Part shown: one piece after another, positions 1 to 4,601 of the stretch
Position numbering within the stretch: position 1 is the first letter of the stretch
How the letters are laid out: every line of letters begins with the position of its first letter
Assembly (NCBI GenBank): GCA_007571095.1
Contig: RKSB01000058.1
Span: 1 to 6,368, forward strand
Length of the DNA: 6,368 bases
Source: K189A clade bacterium
GTDB taxonomy: Bacteria; Pseudomonadota; Gammaproteobacteria; Pseudomonadales; Azotimanducaceae
Direction of reading: 5' to 3'
Notes under the pieces: model-generated
What the model saw: the letters and a program-made list of their open reading frames with translations, nothing else
Told to the model about the DNA's origin: nothing
The model's database searches: none
Position numbers and translations under genes: made by a program

Positions 1-1
1 C

Positions 2-214
2 TCAAACAAGACTCGTGTCTTTCTGAATATCACCGATTTGACTGACGAAGAGCCGCCCTATGCATCCCTTGACCTGTCCTATGACCCCTACACTCACAGC
101 CCTCTGGGTCGTACTGTCAAGGTGAGTTTTCGCACAGGTTCTAGTCGCTCTCGCAAGACAGCCGCCCTTCTTCGGCCTACCCGCACAGGCCGAAGAGCCT
201 TTTCGTCGTACTGA
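2..214 (+). CDS. TonB-dependent outer-membrane receptor, C-terminal end (partial; probable frameshift at the last codons)
   Basis: Only the last ~70 codons lie in the window; the 5' part is off the left edge. The frame reads VFLNITDLTDEEPPY, then LSYDPYTHSPLGRTVKVSF. This is the closing pair of beta strands of a TonB-dependent receptor (an N-tDxxPPY motif, then a YDpy..sPlGRt..v turn-strand). Such receptors carry siderophores, vitamins or glycans across the outer membrane, and the barrel normally ends on a terminal aromatic residue, usually Phe, recognised by the BAM machinery. Here the frame misses that end and runs on with an Arg/Ser-rich, non-barrel tail to a TGA at 212-214. One extra base near 128-140 would give ...RF or ...GF followed by the TAG at 142-144, just before the hairpin at 170-203. 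I infer a one-base loss or a sequence error. The family call is fairly firm; the substrate is unknown. Confidence 0.72.
   Translation, partial: SNKTRVFLNITDLTDEEPPYASLDLSYDPYTHSPLGRTVKVSFRTGSSRSRKTAALLRPTRTGRRAFSSY
170..203 (+). terminator. Probable intrinsic terminator of the receptor gene
   Basis: A perfect 9-bp inverted repeat (CTTCGGCCT at 170-178 and AGGCCGAAG at 187-195) encloses an 8-base loop and is followed by AGCCTTTT. It sits about 26 bases after the inferred true receptor stop (TAG 142-144), a usual distance. If the receptor really ran to 214 the hairpin would lie inside its coding region, which supports the earlier stop. The T-run is short (four), so strength is uncertain. Confidence 0.5.
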
Positions 215-318
215 CCGACCGGTCAAAGACGGATAAATAGCGGTCACCTCTTCTCGCAGACGATTGCCGCTATGGTGCGTTTTCCTCTGCCTCACAGAAT
301 GTGCAGTGTGGCGACAAC
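206..318 (-). pseudogene. Decayed duplicate of the cysM 3' end
   Basis: The minus strand here matches the last ~40 codons of the intact cysM, covering the region encoding EENATIVAIVCDRGDRYLSTGVFDR. Clear shared blocks are GCAGAGGAAAACG, GGCAATCGTCTGCGA, GACCGCTAT and GTCTTTGACCGG. Relative to the live gene it has lost one base after AAAACG, gained one in the CGA-AGAGG stretch and lost about six bases before GTCTTTGAC, so the reading frame is broken. It has no start and no upstream gene body. It lies downstream of the intact cysM on the same strand, as expected for the unused copy of a tandem duplication. Confidence 0.75.
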
Positions 319-351
319 TCAACTCCGTCTTTTGGCCCTGTGACCCTCGCA

Positions 352-396
352 GTCCTTCTGCTTTCAAGGCGAGCTTTCCGCCCAGACTCCAGTCGT
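352..396 (+). pseudogene. Decayed duplicate of the receptor 3' end
   Basis: The plus strand from 352 (GTCCTTCTG, then TCAAGGCGAGC) to AGTCG at 391-395 aligns with the live receptor end at 108-147 (GTCGTACTG, then TCAAGGTGAGT). It corresponds to the last ~12 codons. It carries one more C than the live copy (TTTCCGCCC against TTTCGCAC), and the position of the expected TAG stop reads CAG. Weaker, gapped similarity may continue left to about 327. It is too short and decayed to be a gene; its value is as a record of the pre-frameshift receptor sequence. Confidence 0.58.
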
Positions 397-1337
397 CAGG
401 CAACCCCTTCGGGGTCTTGTCCGTCTGTACTGACCGGCCGGTCAAAGACTCCGGTGGATAGATAGCGGTCGCCTCTGTCGCAGACGATTGCCACTATGGT
501 GGCGTTTTCCTCTGCCTCGCTGATGCGAAGTGCGGCAAACACCGCTCCTCCCGAAGAGACTCCGGCGAATATGCCTTCGCGCGTCGCCAGTGCCCTCATC
601 GTCTGTTCGGCGTCCTGCTGACGAATATCCATCACCGTATCCACCTGTTCCTGCTGGAATATTTCGGGCAAATACTCTGACGGCCAACGTCGAATGCCTG
701 GAATCTGTGAGCCGTCTGTGGGTTGCAGCCCGATGATTCGGATCGCCGGATTTTTCTCCTTCAGATAACGGGAGGTTCCCATGACAGTACCCGTGGTACC
801 CATCGAACTCACGAAATGGGTAATCTGTCCCTGAGTCTGTTGCCAGATTTCGGGGCCGGTACCCCTGTAGTGGGCCAATGGATTGTCGGCGTTGGCAAAC
901 TGATCGAGCACTCGCCCCTTGCCTTCGTCCTGCATTTTCTGGGCGAGGTCACGGGCACCCTCCATACCCTCTTCTTTCGAGACACTGATGATCTCGGCAC
1001 CATAGGCTGTCATGGCGGCACGTCTTTCTTCGCTCATCGAAGCCGGCATAATCAGGATCATTCGGTAACCCTTGATAGCTGCTGCCATCGCCAGGGCGAT
1101 TCCGGTGTTACCACTGGTGGCTTCAATCAGCACATCCCCCGGCCGAATATCAGAGCGGGCTTCGGCTTCCTGAATCATGCTCATGGCCGGCCTGTCCTTG
1201 ACCGAGCCTGCCGGATTGTTGCCCTCCAGTTTGACCAGCACCGCATTGCGCGTGTCGCCCGGCAGTCTTTGCAGTCGAACCAGCGGCGTCTTGCCGACAC
1301 AGTTTTCAATGGTTGGATAATGCATTTGCTTGCTCAT
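396..1337 (-). CDS. cysM: Cysteine synthase B (O-acetylserine / thiosulfate sulfhydrylase)
   Basis: This is a 313-residue fold-type II PLP enzyme of the cytoplasmic cysteine pathway. It converts O-acetyl-L-serine plus sulfide to cysteine or, with thiosulfate, to S-sulfocysteine. The PLP lysine is K47 in NNPAGSVKDR, the substrate loop is TSGNTG (74-79) and the phosphate-binding loop is GTTGT (180-184). The IPGIRRWPSEYLP block (212-224) and CDRGDRYLSTG (286-296) are typical of CysM rather than CysK. Homologues usually end soon after the YLSTG.F motif (about 295-305 residues); this one adds a ~14-residue tail (DRPVSTDGQ...GVA) that runs through a duplicated intergenic hairpin. The start ATG (1335-1337) has no clear Shine-Dalgarno; the ATG at codon 5 (MHYPTI...) fits Pseudomonas-type homologues equally well. 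The gene converges on the receptor to its left and diverges from yajQ. Confidence 0.96.
   Translation of the reverse strand: MSKQMHYPTIENCVGKTPLVRLQRLPGDTRNAVLVKLEGNNPAGSVKDRPAMSMIQEAEARSDIRPGDVLIEATSGNTGIALAMAAAIKGYRMILIMPASMSEERRAAMTAYGAEIISVSKEEGMEGARDLAQKMQDEGKGRVLDQFANADNPLAHYRGTGPEIWQQTQGQITHFVSSMGTTGTVMGTSRYLKEKNPAIRIIGLQPTDGSQIPGIRRWPSEYLPEIFQQEQVDTVMDIRQQDAEQTMRALATREGIFAGVSSGGAVFAALRISEAEENATIVAIVCDRGDRYLSTGVFDRPVSTDGQDPEGVA
403..415. other. Short GC hairpin, likely the copy-2 counterpart of the receptor terminator
   Basis: ACCCC TTC GGGGT forms a 4-5 bp stem with a tight loop, followed on the plus strand by CTTGTC. It sits in copy 2 where copy 1 has its terminator-like hairpin. 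It also lies within the last codons of the live cysM (Asp-Pro-Glu-Gly-Val on the minus strand). It lacks a T-tract on either strand, so I do not call it a working terminator. Confidence 0.4.
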
Positions 1338-1534
1338 CAGTGGTTGTTTGCAGAGTCTTGCTACGCAGACGCACTCTCGCCACCGCAGGTATTTTTGAGC
1401 GCATTCCTGAAGGTCGTCTGTAGCCCCGAAACGGATAATAAGTTACCATAGCGAGCGGTTTCGTTGCTGTCTTGCAACCGGATCAAGGCAGCGAAGCGAA
1501 GCAGGGATACTGGTAAAATCGAGGACAAGGGAAA
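1338..1534. promoter_or_regulatory. Divergent intergenic region between cysM and yajQ
   Basis: These 197 bases separate divergent genes and should hold both promoters. On the plus strand TGGTAAAAT at 1511-1519 looks like an extended -10, with no good -35. However, transcription from it would start near 1526, after the GAGGA at 1521-1525. On the minus strand TATTAT (complement of 1435-1440) is a possible -10 for cysM, about 100 bases before its start, again with a poor -35. TTGCAA at 1472-1477 is badly spaced for either. I see no clear operator, riboswitch or convincing coding sequence here. Confidence 0.4.
1521..1525 (+). promoter_or_regulatory. Ribosome binding site of yajQ
   Basis: GAGGA lies 9 bases before the ATG at 1535-1537. 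It fixes the start at the residue where YajQ proteins usually begin (MPxFDIV). Confidence 0.6.
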
Positions 1535-2023
1535 ATGCCTGCCTTTGACATTGTTGCCGAAGTTGATGACATGCACGAGGTTTCCAATGCGGTCGATCAG
1601 GCCAACAAGGAGTTGACCACTCGTTTTGATTTTCGCAATGTTCGTGCTCGCTTTGAATGGACGGGTGAGCGCATTCGGCTGGTAGCCGAAGAGCGGTTTC
1701 AGCTCAAGCAGATGACCGACATCCTGTTTTCGAAATGTGCCAAAAGGGGCATTTCGGCTGGCTTTCTTCAACTCGGAGAGGTTGAGGGTTCAGGCAGGGA
1801 GGTCAGGCAGCAGATTGATATTATTCAGGGAATAGGACAAGCTGTGGGTAAAAAAATAATCCAGCTTGTCAAGTCCAGCGGCCTGGGGTTAAAGGCCAGT
1901 CTTCAGGGAGACAAGGTCAGAGTCGCCGGCAAAAAGAAGGACCACCTGCAGGAGGCAATGCAGCTGATTAAAAAGGCCGACTTTGTCACCCTGCCTGTGC
2001 AGTTCAACAACTTTCGAGACTGA
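1535..2023 (+). CDS. yajQ: YajQ family (UPF0234) nucleotide-binding protein
   Basis: The product has 162 residues, close to the 163 of E. coli YajQ, and is complete at both ends. It starts MPAFDIVAEVD, has the conserved RFDFRNV block (30-36), QGDKVRVAGKKKDHLQ (124-139) and the typical closing FNNFRD. The family folds as two ferredoxin-like domains. It is small, soluble and cytoplasmic and has been reported to bind nucleotides or RNA; a Xanthomonas member binds cyclic di-GMP and acts with a transcription factor. The cellular role in this organism cannot be read from sequence. It is the first gene of the rightward cluster, has a GAGGA ribosome site 9 bases upstream, and is followed after a short gap by the esterase gene without a visible terminator. 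Confidence 0.95.
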   Translation: MPAFDIVAEVDDMHEVSNAVDQANKELTTRFDFRNVRARFEWTGERIRLVAEERFQLKQMTDILFSKCAKRGISAGFLQLGEVEGSGREVRQQIDIIQGIGQAVGKKIIQLVKSSGLGLKASLQGDKVRVAGKKKDHLQEAMQLIKKADFVTLPVQFNNFRD

Positions 2024-2055
2024 TTTAAGCCTTGTTTGACTGGCCTATTCGCATC

Positions 2056-3963
2056 ATGCAGATTCGCTGCTTTCATCGCCGTCCAGCCCTGAAGGGCCTG
2101 TACCCCTTTGTCGGGTTTCAGTACGTCTTTCGTTTGCTGGCATTTTCGGTCATTCTGGCAAGCCTGACCGGTTGCGGCGAAGACCTGGTGGAGGAACCTG
2201 TTGCGAAACCGGAGACAGATACCGGAAATCTGACCGTCAAAACGCTTCAGGGTGTCGTCAAAGGCTCGTTTGACAAGGGTGTTCGGCAATGGAAGGGGAT
2301 ACCCTATGCCCGTCCACCCGTAGGCGAATTGCGCTGGCGAAGTCCGCGACCCCCGAAAACAATGGACGAGCCTTTGCAGGCAGACACCTTTGGCGACGTC
2401 TGCGTTCAGCCACCGCACCCCTTTGGCAGCCCACCGCCCGAGGTGGCCGAACAGAAAGTCTGGGGTAGTGAAGACTGCCTCTATTTGAATGTCTACGCTC
2501 CGCCCAACGCAGAAAACCTGCCGGTGATGTTCTGGATTCACGGCGGTAGCCATGTCGTGGGTTCCGGTCATCAGTATGACGGCAGTCTTCTGGCGAGCAG
2601 TCAGCAGGTCGTGGTCGTCACTCACAACTACCGACTGGGCCCCTTTGGCTGGTGGTATTATCCGTCTGGAGACCCTGATCCGAGAGATGCTTCCGGCAAC
2701 TTCGCCCTGCTTGATCACCTGCAGGCACTCGCCTGGGTCAGGGAGAATATCGTCGGCTTTGGCGGCAATCCCCGCAATGTTACCCTGTTTGGAGAGTCGG
2801 CAGGTGCTGTCAGTGTCGCCGCTCTGGTCGCCTCGCCTTATGGCCGCGGCTTTTTTCATGCCGCCATCATGCAAAGCGGCAGCATCGCCCTCGGTGCCTC
2901 CACCGCCACTGCTTCAAACTACAGCGACGACTTGAGAGAGCCGGGTTCGGACTTTTCCAGCCGAGAAATCCTGTTGCGCTTTGTAACCAGTTCGGAGAAC
3001 CCGGAGGAAGAGGAGGAGTGCGATCGCAGCTGTGCCCTCGTTCGTCTGGCGGGTCTGTCGCCGAGTCGTCAATTGGAGTTGGCCCGCAGCATTCCGGCGG
3101 AGACGCTGGTAGATCTCTACGGAGACACTCTCAACCTGCTTATCCGTATGCCGAAAGTCATTCTGGACGGCAACATTCTTCCTCGTAAAGGACTACGAAA
3201 AGCACTCAGGGACAGGGAAACAGGATCTCTGGTGCCAGTCATTCTGGGGAGCAACAAGGACGAAGCCAAGCTGTTCATGGCAGTTGATCCAAACCATGTG
3301 TTCTCAGTCGCCAACATTCCGGTCTGGCGCTGGAATGCCGACGAATACGAGCGAGAAGCCAAATATCGCTCCCTTGTCTGGCGACTCTACGGCGTCGATA
3401 TACCGGCCACCGAGCTGGTCAATGCAAGAGTACCTGTCTGGTCCTACCGTTTTGACTGGGATGACCTGGTGGATTCGCCCTTTGTCGATTTCACCAAATT
3501 GTTTGGTGCCGCCCATGCCTTTGAAGTGCCCTTTGTCTTTGGCGACTTCTCGCTCTTTGGGCCCTTGAGCAGAGTGATTGCCAACGAAGACAATCAGCCG
3601 GCCCGAGAGATGTTATCCAATCGAATGATGGCCTACTGGGGAGCCTTTGCTCATAACAAGGATCCGGGTAAGGGGCGAGATGGCGAAGGCGTTGAATGGG
3701 AACGCTTCCGTCCGAACAGAGGCGTGTCCTTTATGCACCTGGACACCGACGGCGACAAACTGGCTACTCGCATGTCGGACGAGAGCCCGCTGACGCTTGA
3801 ATCCCTGCTGGACACCCTGGCTTCGGATGAGGATATAGACGAAGACGAGCGTTGTCTGCTATTTGAAACCTGGTTCTCGCCAATCCTGACTGCCTCCGAG
3901 CTTGAGCAGGGCGCGCAGCGAGTGGGTTGCCAGGAGGGCCTGGTACAATTGAGTGGAGAATAG
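2056..3963 (+). CDS. Type-B carboxylesterase, predicted lipoprotein
   Basis: An alpha/beta hydrolase of the carboxylesterase type-B (PnbA/cholinesterase-like) family, 635 residues from the ATG at 2056; it would hydrolyse carboxylic esters, substrate unknown. Numbered from that ATG, the oxyanion-hole HGG is at 162-164, the family signature EDCLYLNV at 139-146, nucleophile S248 in GESAG, acid E403 in GSNKDE and His H487 in GAAHAFEVPFVFG. The catalytic triad is therefore complete. C116 and C141 fit the conserved disulfide; C322/C326 and C600/C625 may be further pairs. The N-terminus has a basic stretch, a hydrophobic core and the lipobox LTGC with lipid Cys C40; Gly at +2 suggests outer-membrane sorting. 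The usual N.GL.DQ motif reads NFALLDH. The protein is longer than many family members, with an acidic C-terminal extension. The frame also opens at a TTG at 2032; neither start has a clear Shine-Dalgarno. Confidence 0.9.
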   Translation: MQIRCFHRRPALKGLYPFVGFQYVFRLLAFSVILASLTGCGEDLVEEPVAKPETDTGNLTVKTLQGVVKGSFDKGVRQWKGIPYARPPVGELRWRSPRPPKTMDEPLQADTFGDVCVQPPHPFGSPPPEVAEQKVWGSEDCLYLNVYAPPNAENLPVMFWIHGGSHVVGSGHQYDGSLLASSQQVVVVTHNYRLGPFGWWYYPSGDPDPRDASGNFALLDHLQALAWVRENIVGFGGNPRNVTLFGESAGAVSVAALVASPYGRGFFHAAIMQSGSIALGASTATASNYSDDLREPGSDFSSREILLRFVTSSENPEEEEECDRSCALVRLAGLSPSRQLELARSIPAETLVDLYGDTLNLLIRMPKVILDGNILPRKGLRKALRDRETGSLVPVILGSNKDEAKLFMAVDPNHVFSVANIPVWRWNADEYEREAKYRSLVWRLYGVDIPATELVNARVPVWSYRFDWDDLVDSPFVDFTKLFGAAHAFEVPFVFGDFSLFGPLSRVIANEDNQPAREMLSNRMMAYWGAFAHNKDPGKGRDGEGVEWERFRPNRGVSFMHLDTDGDKLATRMSDESPLTLESLLDTLASDEDIDEDERCLLFETWFSPILTASELEQGAQRVGCQEGLVQLSGE

Positions 3964-3966
3964 GAG
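3962..3966 (+). promoter_or_regulatory. Ribosome binding site of the cyclophilin gene (long-form start)
   Basis: AGGAG overlaps the esterase stop codon (TAG 3961-3963) and lies 12 bases before the ATG at 3979. The spacing is longer than ideal but the site is the only one for this start. The overlap suggests translational coupling to the esterase gene. Confidence 0.5.
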
Positions 3967-3978
3967 CAATTCATTCGA

Positions 3979-4599
3979 ATGATCCGTGTAGCTGCAACCC
4001 TTGACCTGATCGCTCTGTTTCGCCGCCTCTGTCGACTGGGGCTTCTGCTGTCTGTCCTTGCCACAGGAGGTATGATGAACGAGACCCTTGCACAGGAGGC
4101 CAAACCTCGAGTGCTCATGAAAACCAGTGCCGGTGACATTGAGATCGAACTCTATTCAAAGCAGGCATCGATCACAGTGGAAAATTTTTTGCGCTACGTT
4201 GACGATGGCTTCTACGAAGGTCTGATCTTTCATCGAGTCATTCCGGATTTCGTCATCCAGGGCGGTGGTCTGACCGCCGACCTGCAACGGAAGCAAACCC
4301 TTTCGCCCATTATCAACGAAGCCAACAACGGCCTGCTCAACAGCCGAGGCACTCTGTCCATGGCCCGCACTTCCGACCCCAATTCGGCGACCTCGCAGTT
4401 CTTTATCAACCTCAAGAACAACGCCTTTCTGGACTATCAACCCAACAATTCCGCCGGTTATGCGGTGTTCGCTCGCGTGGTCAAAGGCATGGACGTAGTT
4501 GACTCGATTGCGGCGAAAGAGACCACAACCCAAAGCGGCTTTCGGGATGTTCCGGTGGAGCCGGTGGTCATTTCTTCGGTTGATCGAATTCAGCCCTGA
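3979..4599 (+). CDS. Cyclophilin-type peptidyl-prolyl cis-trans isomerase, probably periplasmic
   Basis: A 206-residue cyclophilin that isomerises X-Pro bonds to help protein folding. It closely resembles E. coli PpiA: LMKTSAGDIEIELY, FHRVIPDFVIQGGG (84-97, catalytic R86, with F91 and Q94), INEANNGL.N.RGT..MARTSDPNSATSQFFINL and GYAVFARVVKGMDVVD. F150 stands where eukaryotic cyclophilins have Trp, as in the bacterial types. The first ~38 residues have Arg at 15, 16 and 19, a short hydrophobic core (20-29) and a possible signal-peptidase site after ETLA, before QEAKPRV. This suggests export to the periplasm. The gene starts 15 bases after the esterase stop and its own stop lies 2 bases before the best argS start. 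An internal AGGAGG followed by two ATGs (codons 32-33) could give a shorter, cytoplasmic form. PpiA is the nearest named relative, but I leave the symbol blank because PpiA and PpiB families overlap. Confidence 0.93.
   Translation: MIRVAATLDLIALFRRLCRLGLLLSVLATGGMMNETLAQEAKPRVLMKTSAGDIEIELYSKQASITVENFLRYVDDGFYEGLIFHRVIPDFVIQGGGLTADLQRKQTLSPIINEANNGLLNSRGTLSMARTSDPNSATSQFFINLKNNAFLDYQPNNSAGYAVFARVVKGMDVVDSIAAKETTTQSGFRDVPVEPVVISSVDRIQP
4065..4070 (+). promoter_or_regulatory. Internal Shine-Dalgarno with paired ATGs inside the cyclophilin gene
   Basis: A full AGGAGG precedes in-frame ATGs at 4072 and 4075, with gaps of 1 and 4 bases. It is stronger than the site used for the long form but its spacing is short. 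Initiation at 4075 would give MNETLAQEAKPRV..., about 174 residues without a signal peptide. The same nonamer CACAGGAGG recurs at 4091-4099, before a GTG (4111) and an ATG (4117) that are also in frame. Confidence 0.3.
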
Positions 4600-4601
4600 T
4601 T

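Larger units (their letters stand above)
108..318. repeat. Copy 1 of a tandemly duplicated convergent gene junction
   Basis: This segment contains, in order, the end of the receptor gene, a hairpin, and a broken copy of the cysM 3' end. The same order recurs at about 352-540. By eye, the receptor part (108-147) matches 352-395 at roughly three quarters of positions, including TCAAGG.GAG and C.AGTCG. The cysM part (206-318) matches 424-540 at roughly 85%, with a few small indels. The offset is 248 bases at the receptor end and 219 at the cysM end, because the spacer in copy 2 is about 29 bases shorter. Boundaries are approximate. Confidence 0.72.
352..540. repeat. Copy 2 of the tandemly duplicated convergent junction
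   Basis: This is the partner of the segment at 108-318. Its left part is a decayed receptor 3' end, its middle a short hairpin (403-415), and its right part the functional 3' end of cysM. A single tandem duplication spanning both gene ends would leave one live receptor end on the left, one live cysM end on the right, and two dispensable ends in the middle. That is the pattern seen. The join between copies should lie near 320-350, where similarity fades. Confidence 0.72.

Noticed and set aside
367..383. Possible cysM terminator hairpin (GGCG...CGCC) just past its stop
   Set aside because: The stem is only four base pairs with a 7-base loop and no T-tract on the minus strand. The same bases are better explained as the decayed receptor end.
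2..445. Minus-strand open frame of 147 codons covering the left intergenic region
   Set aside because: It runs antisense to the receptor end and across both duplicated cysM ends in a shifted frame. Its apparent internal repeat (TGRSV twice) is just the DNA duplication. The composition is Arg/Thr/Ser-rich and resembles no protein family.
1388..1401. 14-base match GGTATTTTTGAGCG shared with argS at 6048-6061
   Set aside because: Similarity does not extend beyond the 14 bases on either side. One exact match of this length in a window of this size is only mildly unlikely, so I treat it as chance.
723..1451. Plus-strand open frame of 242 codons opposite cysM
   Set aside because: It lies almost wholly antisense to a well-conserved cysM and has no recognisable domain. 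It is a shadow of the codon bias of the real gene.
1511..1519. Extended -10 promoter TGGTAAAAT for yajQ
   Set aside because: The match is good, but the transcript would start near 1526, past the GAGGA ribosome site, leaving a leader of about nine bases. There is no -35. I mention it in the intergenic entry but do not call it a promoter.
1903..2874. Minus-strand open frame of 323 codons opposite yajQ and the esterase
   Set aside because: The length is notable, but it is antisense to two convincing genes, shows no family motifs and has no ribosome site that stands out.
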